Shown here: positions 11,074 through 24,325 of the stretch, piece by piece
Layout: each line of letters begins with the position of its first letter
Position numbering within the stretch: position 1 is the first letter of the stretch
Assembly: GCF_003369915.1 (NCBI RefSeq)
Contig: NC_046676.1
Coordinates: 23,994,001-24,058,000 of the forward strand
Source of the DNA: Drosophila miranda
Lineage: Eukaryota; Arthropoda; Insecta; Diptera; Drosophilidae
Length of the DNA stretch: 64,000 bases
Reading direction: 5' to 3'
Notes under the pieces: model-generated
Databases searched by the model: none
Seen by the model: the letters and a program-made list of their open reading frames with translations, nothing else
What the model was told of the DNA's origin: nothing
Translations under genes and position numbers: made by a program

Positions 11074-12791
11074 CCTGGCCAGCTTTTCCTTCACTTCACT
11101 TTCTATATATGTAGTAGTTTTTTTAACCAAAGACTTCCTGTTTTACTTTGCTGGATTTGCTTTTGATTTTGTTTATTTGCCTATTTTGGCATTTGGTAAG
11201 CAGAAAAAAATTTAATTTTTTGATTCTGTGTGGTGTGGTGTTGTGTTTTGTTTTGAGTGTGTTTGCGGGTAAATTTCTCTATAAGATTTTTGCTCTGCAA
11301 ACTTGAGTCATCAATTCTGCCATACTGCATAAGAAAGGCATCTTTGCTAAGATCAAAGAGAGTGATGTATTCTTTTACCCTTTTTCAGCTTAAATATCAT
11401 TCACTGAAGCATTCCGGAATGAGGTGAAAGATTGAATTACTGGCTTTAAGAACTCGAGATAGTACAACAGGTATCTCTGTATGGAAAAATGTGTATATTG
11501 GCAGAGTAAGCCATGATGGTGGGAATGCTCTATAAGTAGAGGGCTATCTCCTTGACGATTTTTCCTACAATCTAATCCTTGCTGCACGACATCTGCTCCA
11601 TTATGACGCACTGTTCTATCTCTTATCCGATTATCCGAAGCCTTTAGCTCTCCTTGAGGATTCCTGCCGCTCCAAAGAGATTCCCAGGCAAAAGTTCAGC
11701 AATCCTTCATGGGCCTGCTCTGTTCCCCCTCTGTTCTCTGCACAATTAAGGCCTGTCAAACCTTTGACACACGTCGCCTGCTGTCTGTCCCCACTTCTCC
11801 TGCTGCCTCCTCTCCCTGCCCAGCCCTGCCTGCTACTTTCCGTTTTGTGTGGCGACAACTTCTTTGACTTGCCGCAAAATTGACAAAAAGAAAAAAAAGA
11901 AAATATGGCCTTCTTTGAGGGGAGGCACACTGCGCCTCGTCTTCCCTTTTTTTCGTCTTTTTCTCTTCTCATTTTTATTTTTTTTATCTTATATTTTTTG
12001 TTGGTTGTTTGGGGGCGCCCAATTAATTTGGGGCTGCAGTGAATCGATTCTTGGAACTGTTAGATTTGCTAATTGCGGCTGCCCGCTGACCCTTGGCTCT
12101 GCTTCTGCCTCTGCCTGTGGCACGCCACACACCAAAATCAATTAACGTTCTACGAAATTTGCGTGTACCGCAACAATTGGTCAGGGGATTGAATGCAGCA
12201 GGGGGGCGGCGGAGAATGAGGGCTTTGCCACCTGTGGCTGGGGGCAACAGCAATTAGCCGGTCACACACCCACACACGCACACACACACACTTAAAGCAG
12301 CTCCATCTACTCTTACTTTTGAAAGCACTTTTTCATAAATTGTGATTTGTTGTTGCACGCATAATTGTGCGGGGGCGGGATGGGGGAAGGGTATGGGATA
12401 CTTTTATCACTGTTTTGCTTCTCCTTTGGAAACTCCTACTCGACGGACGGCACACACGCGACACGTTTCCCGGGTGTTTCGCTCGGTTCTCTGGTTCTCG
12501 TCCGCGATACGAGTACGTAACGGAAGCGATGTGGCACAACTGCTTTGGGGCTGCTTGCCTCGTCTGCCTTCCTTGACGTGCAAACACAAAATGCCCGAGA
12601 GTCGTGCGCAAAGAAAGCCAAAAGCCCGAGCGCATAGCGCGCCAGCGTCCCACAGAGCAGCGACGTCAGCCGTGGCAGTAGCTGAGCCAGAGGCAGCGCA
12701 GCCGGCAGGCAGGCAGCAGCCCCAAAACGAAGAAGAAGTCCGTCCCCATAAAGCACGAAGACGACACGAAGTCTCCCCCACGCACACGCAC

Positions 12792-12840
12792 ACATATGTA
12801 TATGTACATGTATATGTATATGTATATTTATATGTATGTG
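12792..12840. repeat. TATATG-type microsatellite
   Basis: An array of TATATG/TATGTA units, interrupted once by TACATG and once by TTTATA. A similar array occurs at 40362. Confidence 0.8.
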
Positions 12841-14992
12841 TGTGCCTCAATTAATGTATTTTTTTTGTGTGTACTTTTGGGCCCGCTCATTGATGAGGCT
12901 GCTGCTGCTGCCTCCCTTCTTCTGTCTTTCCTTTTTTTTCGCCCTCTCTTTTTGGACTGTTTTTGTGTTGCTTTTTGCCGCGGCAATTTTTTTTGTTGTT
13001 TTTGTTGATTTTTGAATTTCGTTTTCATTTCATTGAAAACAGAAGAACAGAACAAGAGTCGCCTGTCGTTGTCGCTGTCGCTGTCGCTGTCGAAATCGAA
13101 GTCTTAGTTGAAATTGAGGCAGAAACCGATGAACAACATGAAATGCGTTGATTTTTTATGCCCGGCACGTGACTTTCGGTGCAAGCATTGAGCGCCACTC
13201 GGCCACATCCATCTGCAGATGCTGCATCTCCTGCTTCTCAGCGCCTAAAGTGCTACCCGCCATGTAATCGGAGCTGCCCCAAACACGGAAGATACACATT
13301 AGATATGAGATACGAGTGATCCAGTGAGCGGGTGATCTTGTTGCCGCAGCTCTGGCACCGCGACATCTGATCATCGTTTATGCGGAGCGGAGCGTGAAAC
13401 TCTTGGGAAACCATTCGAAGAGTATATCTCTAGATTCTGCACTGATGATATTTATTACCTTATTAAGCAACAAATAATCTTGCATTAATTCCCCAGCCAT
13501 TCCGGAGTACGTTTCATTCAGACGCATAAACCAAAAATAGTATGTACATATTGTATGTACATAGCTATGTCTCAATCTGGGGCTGACCAGCCCCCAACTG
13601 CAGTTCCCATTCGAAAAACTGCGCCAACGTCAGCGCGAAACCGAAAACGCAAGAACATTGTAAAATTTTCACAGGCCGCTTGCAGTTTTGCTGAATTTTA
13701 TTAAAAAAAATGTTGTCTCCCCCTATCCTACCCTTAGACGCCTGTCTGGCCAGCGGCCGCCGCCTTTCCCTGGGTTCACCTGTCTGCTTGCATCTGTCTG
13801 CTGTGTGTGTGTGTAAGGGGGGCTTTCCCAGAATTCTGACAATTCAAAACGTACGAAAAAAAAAAAACACCATTTATACTGAAACAACATTTCTTCGCTG
13901 CGGCAGGAAGGAAATGAGTCTGGCGTCTGGCGGTAGTGAAGCAACAAATTAACAGCAAATTAGTTAGAAAATCAGGCAGCAATTTTAGTGACTTAATCAG
14001 CGGCAGCGGCCAACAGAAGGGAAAACAGGGGAAAAGGAGAGGGGAGCAAAGCGGTGGCAGGGAGAAACATCAGATGTTGACAGCGGGGCAACCTTGGAGG
14101 CTCCCCCAAAGCGCATTACTCAAGGGTCTCCGTCTCTCCAGCATCAACTCGGTGTCCAGGTCCAGGTCCCGGCTCATGCATAATGCAAGGCCCAGTCTCT
14201 GATTGGGGCGGCTCTGATGGTGGCCCAGCGACGGCGTTGCATTTTCAACAAATTAATTATTGGCAAAGAGGTGGAACAAGTCAGTTAGTCGGCTGACTGC
14301 AAATGAGTAACAGAACAAGGGTCCAGTCCATCCGTACTCGTACCCTTGAAAAATTTCCGATAGGTTTTCGGTACAATCAAAGGAAATCTTGAAGAACAAT
14401 CTAAGCAACAACAACAAAAATTAAAGCATTTCGGACCAGAATATTTTCTTAGTTAATTAACCAATCGAACACTTGCAACATGCCTTTATCAGCACTAAAA
14501 CTTTACTAAAGAAATGTATTTAAAGGTATTATGATTCAGCTTTGGATTTCTCGATGAATTAAGCATCCACCCGCTGTCCAAATAAATGACTACAGAGTGA
14601 ATGCGAATTGAATGCAATCAAAATGTTGACAAAATACTTCGATTCGCTTTCATCTGTTCATCTATCCGGATGGAGTCAACCGTGGATGTTCCCTCGACAA
14701 TCGATCAACAATTTGCGGCCCTGCCACCAGCCACCAGCCACCAGCCACCCTTCCTTTTTCACCAACACCAGCAACATATTTTTGGTACAACATTTTTGCC
14801 CCACACTCACACTTCATCAACGCGAAATGATTGGCATGCCATCGTCAACCGGCAGAAGCAGCAACAGAAGAGGCAACATCACCACCAGAGGCATCAGAAA
14901 GGACAACAGCAAAACAACAATAAATGCGGCAACGTTGGCGGCGACAGACTCCGACATGTGTAAAGGAATCGTTTAAAATAAATGACAGCGGC

Positions 14993-15030
14993 GCCCCCCC
15001 ACTCCCCCAACTCCCTCCATCCTCCCCCCG
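14993..15030. other. C-rich tract (G-quadruplex potential on minus strand)
   Basis: Four C runs of at least three (C8, C5, C3, C6) separated by short loops, so the minus strand has G-runs compatible with a G-quadruplex and the plus strand with an i-motif. Confidence 0.55.
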
Positions 15031-15935
15031 AATGCATAATTACCCACAGAGCAGGGCACACGGCAGATCACAATAATCAATACGGTCAGGCTGATGGGAC
15101 AGGTAGCATACGCGAGGTAGGGCGAGGAGTGTGGCCGAGTTTTTTTGTTTTGTTCTTGCCCCGCTGCCTCTGCTAGTTGGTGCCACTGGACCTCTGAGGC
15201 ACTGATCGCTGTGTCCAGGGTGTGCGTGCGTGTGGTCCAGCTCCGGGTTTTTACATGTTTTCGGTGGCTTTGGCTTCGTTTGAACTTGGGCGCCGCTCAG
15301 GGGCAAGCACTCAGTACTCAGTCCTCTGCCATCCATCTCCGTCCAGCCTAGATCATTTGTTTACACGCATCCACAAATGGAGCAACTAGGGATGGATACT
15401 CAGATGCGGATAAGACATACATATACCAGATTTATTTCCAGTACGTCAAACCCGATCATTAACTATAGAAAGACCACAGACTATTTCATGATTTCGTGCC
15501 ATGAAACTTCCCAAAGTCTTGACCCAAGTAATCTTCATCATTTGCGATCCTTAAGCACTTCAACCCAGCCCTAGAACACAGAATTATCATGGCAGACCAA
15601 CCAAGCCTTAGCCTGGAAAAAGATGCACTCAAGTTTTTAGCACATTACAACACCTTTCGAACGAAAACTTTGCCGCGGGCAGCAGCCAAGGCAGAGGCCA
15701 AACAACATCTGGGTCTTGGCCCAGGACAAACACTCCTCTCCACTGCGTGCCCCACCTGTCCGTGGCTCCAGTGGATTGACAGATAGCTGGGGCGTGGCTT
15801 TGGTAAAATCAAAAACTTTAAAACTTCCTTTCATCCCCGACTGAGGATAAGCTCAGTGAAAATTGTCAACTTGGCACGCATTTTATTAAATGAAAGAATT
15901 TTCCTTAGCTACAGTCAGGGGCTGATACACGGCGA

Positions 15936-15977
15936 GGGGTGGGGGGGGAGGGGGGGTGGGAGGGGGGTGCTTGGGGG
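15936..15977. other. G-rich tract (G-quadruplex potential on plus strand)
   Basis: G runs of 4, 8, 6, 3, 6 and 5 with loops of one to three bases over about 40 bases. This meets the classical four-run quadruplex pattern several times over. Confidence 0.7.
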
Positions 15978-16700
15978 AAAGTCAAGAGCTATCCATGCTG
16001 CTCCTTCTGCTGTCAAAGTTACGCAAAACAAAATCGGAAAAGGCCATCGCCGTCCCATCTCATACACACACACACGAATACACAGAAAGAGCAGACAAAG
16101 ATGGCATGGGGCATGGGGCACGGGGCATGGGCATCTTCTCCTTGCCAGCGACAAAGTGAAAATTTTTTAATTGCATTTTTGCCAACTGTCGCAGCGGATT
16201 ATTGGCAAGCAATTCATTCCGTTGGAAATTGCAGCGGAAAATCTTTTCGCCCCGCCAACACAGAAGTTGCATTAGGCTCTGTCTCAGTCTCTGCCACTGT
16301 CTCTGGCTTTGGCTCTGTCTCTGCCTCGCTGAAGAAGAGGAAACCTTTCATTAAAAATTTTTCATTTGCTTGTTGAGCGGAGCGAGCCATTGTATTCGGG
16401 AAATAGGAGAAATAAAAAGAGATATCCGTATTCTATGAAAGCAAAGGAATATTGCTACTTATGCTAATGATGAATCGACATGGAAGTCGCACAATGCTAG
16501 AAGGTAAAGGATAAAGGTGATTGCGCTAAAATTCTTGCAAATCTTTTCTCTTGGAAAATACGAGAAAGTTTTCTAATTAAGATGCTTGGTGCATTATCAA
16601 AGCATCTGGACGTCCATTCATTGATTTGCTTCAAAGGATGGATGAGCAATCTTGAGCAGGGAAAATCAGCATACTTTAAAAAATGCTTAGATTGCTTTAG

Positions 16701-16714
16701 TTGCTCGCGAGCAA
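16701..16714. other. Perfect 14-bp palindrome
   Basis: TTGCTCGCGAGCAA equals its own reverse complement. It is followed at once by GCGAAGCGAGTGAGC, which partly repeats the half-site. Confidence 0.7.
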
Positions 16715-17582
16715 GCGAAGCGAGTGAGCCGGAGGTTGGCGTATATTCATGGCTATGCATAAGCCCCTAGTTATTTATTATTATTTATTTATTTTATATT
16801 ATGACTTGATTATGGAAAATGATAGTTGCATGTGGGATTCTATTTTTTCTGGCTTGTATATATGTATATTTAAATTTAACACACAAACACACACCCAAAA
16901 TCAATACGAATTACAATTTAGGTCGTTTTTTTTCTCTCAGGATTTTGTTCAACTTGTTTGCCGTTTTTATTTTTTCTTACGTTTTTTGTTAAACGTTTCG
17001 GCCGGCCGCTTGTCATGCGATGAAAGAGCTTTCGATGGCCGAGTGTGTATGTGCGTATGTGTGTGTCCGAGCTGTTATGCGTCGCCACCCAGAAGCTCAA
17101 GTTTATAAGAGCCACCACCATCTACCATCTACCATCTCATCATCATCGGTAGCATCATCCTTATTCAGAGTCCCAGGAAACTTCGTCGATAAGTTGTTGC
17201 TGCCACGCAACCAGCACGACAACAACAACAGCAGCAACTACACCAAGAACTGCTACAAAAAAAAAGGGGCAACCTTTGTCATGACCACGTTCATCATCAT
17301 GATGATGATATCATCCTCATCATCATCAGCAGCATCAGCAGCAACAACAACCTGGGGGCACGATGATCATGATCGATGCGAATGTTGGCAATAGGCACAG
17401 CGCCCCAAAGGCAAACGGCGTCTGCGTTTGATTTGTTTGCTGCCGAGATTCTGCTGCTGCTTGACCATTAAAAGTACAATGACCAGAGAAAAATAACGTT
17501 ATTAAGCCATCCAAGCAGGCACCAGCAACCAATGAAAGCTAAACCCTATAACAACAACAACAACAAAAATACATAACCCTAC

Positions 17583-17606
17583 GGAATCGGAATCGGAATC
17601 GGAATC
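17583..17606. repeat. (GGAATC)n hexanucleotide repeat
   Basis: Four GGAATC units in the intergenic region. Confidence 0.8.
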
Positions 17607-19746
17607 AAAACAAAGTGACCAAGAATTGGACCCAAAACACACACACGCAATCCCGGGGCCATGGGGATACGAGTATTGTATATGAGTACTAATGCCCATC
17701 AATCCTCAGAAAAGCCAAGGGGTATGTTGAATTCGCTGACACTGATACTAAGCATGTGCCAACGAAATTAATGACAGGAGTGATTAAGCATTTTTTATAA
17801 TGATCGTTGGACAAGATGATAGATTAACGAGAAGCGTGCTGTTTTCTGTATTTCCGATAACCTTTTTCGCTCTTTGTAACCTCTTTGTAACTTGTCGCGG
17901 GTAGAGGGTAACTACCCTTCGAACACATTAACTTGAACTGCTTTACTTTTATTTTTTATAATTTTGCTCCACTTGGCATTCAGGCACGATCGAAAGCGAA
18001 AACGCTGGGGGTCCGGTCCGCGCCTTGCGTAAACAAACCAGAAGCAAAAGGAGCGGAGCCCCACATCCAATCCGAAGTCACAAAATACGTATTTCCGATT
18101 CATGGTCTTTTGATTTTATGTTTTATGTGGTTTTATTTCGCTTTTGCCTAACTGTTTATCACATGAGAGCTTCAACTAATTGGCTGGAGTCCGTCCTGCT
18201 TTTTGAGTTGGGTTTCAGTCTTCTCTTAGAACCTTTTATTAAAAGCAAAAAACAAATTGTGTGTTTTCTGGAAATTGGCGGTAAATATCGGATTAGCAAA
18301 TGCAATGCTTTTGAAAATATATATACAATTCTAGGAAAAGAAATGTGATTACAATTTTGAAATTAAAACTTCTACGAACATTCTTGGAACTTGGAGGAAC
18401 CTCAAATGTTGAAACTTCATCCTTGACTACCAAGCTCTAGAGTTTTACCAAAGCATTTCTCTATTATCCTCTTTTGCTGAACGCATCGCTGTGGACTCAG
18501 GCGAGTTTCCATTGAATTTCCAGCTTGGTAATTGCAGGCAGTCAACTGCAAAACGGCTAAATTGGTTGGCCCGATGTACCCTTTGTCTCTGGCTTTAAAT
18601 TGATTGAAATTATCAGCTCTGGTTTCTGGCATGTCGCTCTCTATCTGCCCCTGCCTCTGTCTCTTTCTGATGCCAGTGTGTGCGACATTTAATGGGTTAA
18701 ACGAGGCAATGTGTCGTCGTTGTCGACATTTGCCAGAAAGGCTGTTACTTAATTGGATTGGATTTAAGCTACAAAATTACAGACAACATGGCTCACAATA
18801 ACAATAAAGTTGTAGTTAAATTGCTCTGTACGTATACGTGTGATTGTCACTGGGTCCCTGGTCTCTGTGTCGAAATGATTGCCTCAAATCTGTGGCAGCT
18901 GCTCTTATCGCACATCGAGCCAGGCCCCGCATAGATATGCGGCATTCCGGCCTGTCAGAAATCAGACAAAGGATCCTTGACACGACCCTACTGCTGCTGC
19001 TGCTGCACATTGTAATTAGCCATGGCAGCAAATCCTGGCAACCCGTTACCCAAAATGTCAAAAATTAAACGCTTCGGCAGCAAAAAATAAAAGGATATGC
19101 GAATTAGTAGCGGGAGCGGAAGCGGAGAGCTGCAAACACAAATGACAGAAAACCACAAGCCCAAATGCTAACAAAATGGCGATAGGTCAGTAGTATGTTA
19201 TGGGCGATATTCCGGACAGGAAAAGCTGATTACAAATTGTGTGAAGGGTACTTAAATGTACCAGAATGGACTGGCCTCTAGTTCCTTCAGCTCACACCCA
19301 CAACACCTGAACGCAAATAAATACAAATATACGCACGAGAGTATGCGAAAATTTGTGAATAAACGCTAACATTAATCTGTGTATTCCAAGAATTTGCATA
19401 CACATACGATATAAATTTGCTTCTAAATGCGAGCCAATTCGGGATGCAATTAATCAGAGAGCTCTGCGCACAACCGACTAACCGCAGTCTATCTCCAAAG
19501 GTTAATGGTTTCCGTACGAAAATGCTCCATTTCTGACATTCCTGCCAGTCAAAATGCACAACTAATGCTTCTGGAAGTAAGCTGGGAATTTCTGACATGC
19601 CTTTTACATCTCTAACATGGTTCTTCGGCCCGACTTGAGGTCGGGGCCTGCCAACAGCTAACTGGCAAAAAGGAGCAACTCTAAAGGATCTCTGAAGGAA
19701 CAGCAGTTCTGTTGATGCTGCCAGGCAACATGTTGGCAGCCACTTC

Positions 19747-19769
19747 GTCTGTCTGTCTGTCTGTCTGTC
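19747..19769. repeat. (GTCT)n tetranucleotide repeat
   Basis: Five to six GTCT units. Confidence 0.85.
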
Positions 19770-22078
19770 AGATACTCCTCTTGTATATAATAATATATAC
19801 ATTTATACATATATATTTATGGTATACGAGTACATACGCCTAACTGGGTATCGTGCTTTGTTTCGTTGGGTTTTTGTTTTTCTTTCGCTATGGCAACATA
19901 TTTCACTGCATAATTTCCTAGTTGATGTGACTCCCTTTCCCCATCTACCTCTTTGCAACGCATGCAAATGACAAAAACAGAAACTAGGAGTGGCGGTTAG
20001 GGGTGGGAAGGGGAGAGTAGAGCCAGCAGGCAAACACTAAAAAAGTTGACAAGGGGCAGGCCGCAACAAACATCTAACTGACAGTTGTCTTTGTCTCCTA
20101 GTATCCATGGAATACAAGAAAAGGTATATGGACTATGTTACACTACCGAGAATGAGAGATAGCTAGATAGTACGAAAGGATGAAATCCCCTCTATCTTTT
20201 ATTTACTTTGAAACAATAGGATCTCAGCCACTAATCTTTCTAACATAAGTTCTCGATATGTGTATAATTTCCTGTATACGATGCACAGGTATTTAACCCA
20301 GAGAAGAGCACACCGCCATCTCTCTTAATCTCTGTGCCGTAAACAGAAAAGAATATCATGCTCTTTTATGGTTTAAAGCTCTTAAGAAGATCATTCAGCA
20401 GTGCCCATAAAACCCTTTTAGTATCTTCTCTGAAATAACTCAATAAAGATACTCCTTTCGCTATAATATTTCCCTGTTAGGATTTTTTACACCATAGTCA
20501 ATAGTCTAGACGCCCTTAAATAAATGCCTTTGGTAGCCATTTTCCTGCCGTTCCCTTGGCTTGTTATCATTTTTTAATAACATTGTTGCGCACAGTGGTG
20601 AAATTTGCATAAAGCGCACAGCAGGACACTGACGGGACGACAAACAATGGAGAAAGCAGACGGGAAGTACAGCGGAGACAGCGCGTACAACATGTGGTAT
20701 GAGTAATTTCTTGCTTAAGCACAATACAATGACACGAGCGTGCTTTATGGGTATGTGTATGTGCGTGTTTGTGTGTGTGTGTGAGTCTTGACTGGATGAA
20801 ATAAAACAATTTTCATACAAATTCCGTGCATTTGCATAAATTTCATGCACTCCGGACGTGGCGATGTCGTCATTCTCATATACTTAGCAAAGTGCAATGC
20901 AACACGAATCTCTCATGGAGGATGGGGCCGGTCCTAACGAAGGCATCAGAGCATGACAATTCACTGACGTGAAGAGTGTGGTGTCCCCATCTACTACCGC
21001 TGCCGCTGCCGCTGCCGCTGCTGCTGTCCCTGCCCCACTCTATCATACCATTTACCCCCCCTGCCATTGGAACAGGCGGTGTGTTGGGAAAGTTTTGCGG
21101 CAAACTTTTTTGTCGCTTTGGCAATAATCATAAAATTTCACTGCATATGAAACAAAAAACCATAAAAACTATACAAGAACGGGAGAAAAGAGAACAAGGA
21201 GAAACGTGATTGCAACATAAAAGCGTCATTTACATGCCGTTGTCGTTGTCGTTCAACTTGCATCACTCTCCTGGCATCCGCTGCAGGTCCTGCGGCCCTA
21301 TCGCAGTGTCTCTGGTCCATTTACGCATGCGCCGGAAACTTTTCCGTTTGCCATTTGCCGCCTCAATAGTTACCGGCTCCACGCTCTCCGGCCCCTCTTG
21401 CCCCACGGCTTTATTGAGGTTTTGTTTAAGCTTTTAGCGTAGTTTTCTGTCTCTTTTTATCGTGGAGAGGGTTCTTTAATGGGCTCTGTGTGAGTGTGGG
21501 TAGGGCAATGGGACCCCTTAGCCAAAAAAAACTTTTTCGGTTCTATGTGTTGGCCGGCAGCATTTTTGCAATTAGGCAACAGTTCTGTATATTTCCTTTC
21601 TACTTTTTGTTTCAGTTTGCCAAATGCAATGGAACTTTTCATTTTCGGCCACAGTTGCAGAGTTTTCATTGCTAACAGCATTCGACAGACACCACACTGA
21701 CTCCCACAAACACTCGCACATCGCACATTGCACACTGCTGTGAACAGTGCACAGCAATTGGTGCGTAATTGAGACTGACTGTACAGTGAATTGGCGGAGG
21801 AGGGGGTGCTGAGCCGTGGCGAAGTGCTTGTCGGAAAATTTTGAAGAGTATTAAATTATAAGTGCGACGGATATCTATGTGAGAAAAAAGTAAAATGTTT
21901 AATTGGATGTGTATTTTTTTTGCATATTGGTAGCAGTATCCACATTGAATGGGGTGAGCCTGGGGCTACCTTTTATGGTCTGTTTCATCCGGCACCCATG
22001 AAACGTAAGCGACAGGTTCGACCATGTTGAGTTCTGCGCCCCAAAGAGAATGGAAAATATAGGGCTGCGAATTTCCAC

Positions 22079-22110
22079 TTTAATTTAATTTAATTTAATT
22101 TAATTTAATT
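22079..22110. repeat. (TTTAA)n pentanucleotide repeat
   Basis: Six uninterrupted TTTAA units, all A/T. Confidence 0.9.
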
Positions 22111-23810
22111 CACATTTGAAATTTCGTCCAGTACGAGTCTATTTCATTCCTTGCGTATCTAATTGCTTGTTAAACTTGTGTTTGTTGGCACTTCACTCCA
22201 TTTAACACCAGGCAGGCAAACCATGTACGATTCGTGCTGCATTATGGAACGCATTTATTTGGCAAAGAGCATGAGACAAGCAAAAAGACAAGTCGTGGCC
22301 AAAAGCCCAGGCATAAAGATAAGCTAAGACGCTCTTATCGCCCACAGATGAAGGCAAGAAAAATGGCAAATAATCTGAGCAGGAAAGCACAAACACAGCC
22401 TCACGAGCAAGAGGTGGCACGTGTGCGGGGCAGCAGGACAGGGAGATGGACATGGACATGGAGGATACGAAAATATTGGCCACGTTGACAGCTTAACGTA
22501 CATAATTAATGTGACAATCCAATGGAATGTGTGTCCGTGTCGTGTCGGTGTGCTTGTGTGCGGACATTAATATATGGGCATTCGGCCGGATAAACATGTT
22601 GCCAAAATGATCAGCCACACATGAAGACACAGATACTACACCACACACACATTGCCATTGCCACACATCTGACACTGTTGACATTAATTAGGGCTAAAAT
22701 GTTTTCTGGCCAGTGCCGCCACACTTAAGCCGCCAACTCATTAAAGAAGCGGGCCCAACAGGGCGTATGCGTGATGCGTGCTCAACAAAATTGAGAGACA
22801 AACAACAAACATTAAAAGTTTTTATTGTCGAAATGCGTCCTCCCTGAAAATGTATGTACATATGTATGTATGTATATGTTTGTGGACCCAAACTTACATA
22901 TAGTATATAATCTATACGATATGCAGTGTAATAGCAATCCCCCACTTGCCCGGGCAGACAACAAAAAGCATTAAATTACTTTATAATCCGTTTATAGCTT
23001 GTGCCGGAAGTGATCCAGACACACACACACACACACACAAACAGGGGGATATAGCACAGACAAACACTCACAAACATGCTCTATGGTCTCTGGCTCTTGG
23101 GGAGGCAGCTCAACAGCATAATCAAATCAAAGATTACGTTGAAACATTGAAATTACGTCTAGAGCAGAAAGCACTCATAGTCATGGACACAGTCTCCCCA
23201 GCAAGCACACATACGACAAACACAGTGCGCTTGCTCGTCAGTCCCTATAGTCCCCACAGTCCTCAGTGCTCGGTCCCTTGTTCTCGGCCATATCTAGCCG
23301 AAATGAAATGGTTTTTGGTAACACTCTACCAACTTTATGATACTTTGGGAATGGACTTAGCTAGGGAACTTAATTTTTTCACTTGTCGGAGATCAATCTA
23401 TCAGAATGATATTTCCATAGAATATTTCTAGAGAATATGCCAATGTACGATATGTTTCTATGTACAGATAGGTTGTCGTACAGATCAGTCACACCCCTTT
23501 TCATGAATTATCTGTTGTTTTACTTTTCCGCATGAAAGGCGTTTCAAGTGATATTACCACACCGTTCATTTGCTACCCATTCCTATTCATACTCCTATTA
23601 CACTGCCTAACATGAGGCGGGAGATGTGGCCGCCGCAGCACAAACAATTACAAACATTAGGGGAAATCCTCTACAACTTTGACCCTGGGAAACGTAAACA
23701 GAAAAAAACTATAGAAGCAACAACAGCAACAACACAGCCGACAAAAAGAATGAGAGGCGGTAATAACTTTGCTTCATTCATTCACACACAAGGTGATTCA
23801 TGTTCCACAA

Positions 23811-23911
23811 GAGAGCGAGAGAGAGAGAGAGAGAGAGAGAGCGAGATGTCCTGCGCACTCTCTCTCTTAGTCAGCGTCTCTCTCTTTCTCGCTCTCTCCC
23901 TCGCTCTCTTT
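23811..23911. promoter_or_regulatory. GA array followed by inverted CT array, upstream of the 307-aa gene
   Basis: (GA)n at 23811-23846 is followed after about ten bases by (CT)-rich sequence at 23857-23911, about 415-515 bases upstream of the ATG at 24326. In Drosophila, GAGAG runs bind GAGA factor (Trl) and Pipsqueak and are common at paused promoters and Polycomb response elements. An initiator-like TCAGTT follows at 23972. The base pattern is direct; the promoter role is inference. Confidence 0.4.
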
Positions 23912-24325
23912 CATTCTTGTGGCCATCTGGCAACGCTACGTAGCAAAGCTGGCTGCGGCCAGCGTCTGCTATCAGTTGGCCTGCTGTCCTCGGCCAAGCA
24001 CGACGCGTTGGTTGGCTTCCATTTCCGTGTCCGTTGGTGTTCTGCCTGTGTGGGAGAGCGTACGTAAGTGCGTGCCTCTCTCTGCCTGAGTTTGTATCTG
24101 TGTGTGTGTGTGCCTGTAGGTGTAAGGGCGCCAAGTGGTTCACCAGTTAAACAACAACAGTCAAACAGAGACATTTATCCTTCTAGAGGAAGACGCAGAC
24201 AAATATTTATATAGACAGATAGACAGCCGCAACCAAAAATATCAAACCAACTGAAAAAATTGGAGAAATAGGCGTCCACAGCGGAATACGCTGAGAAGCA
24301 GGCAACAGTTCTGTTGCCGGCTAAC

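Larger units (their letters stand above)
11074..24325. other. 13 kb intergenic region between divergent nord and the 307-aa gene
   Basis: nord reads left and the 307-aa gene reads right, so this interval holds both promoters and presumably their enhancers. I see no frame with splice-linked coding character. It contains microsatellites (12265, 12792, 17583, 19747, 22079, 23019), a C-rich and a G-rich tract near 15.0 and 15.95 kb, a GA/CT inverted array near 23.8-23.9 kb and a perfect 14-bp palindrome at 16701. The size and lack of genes fit developmental regulatory DNA; that is inference. Confidence 0.55.
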
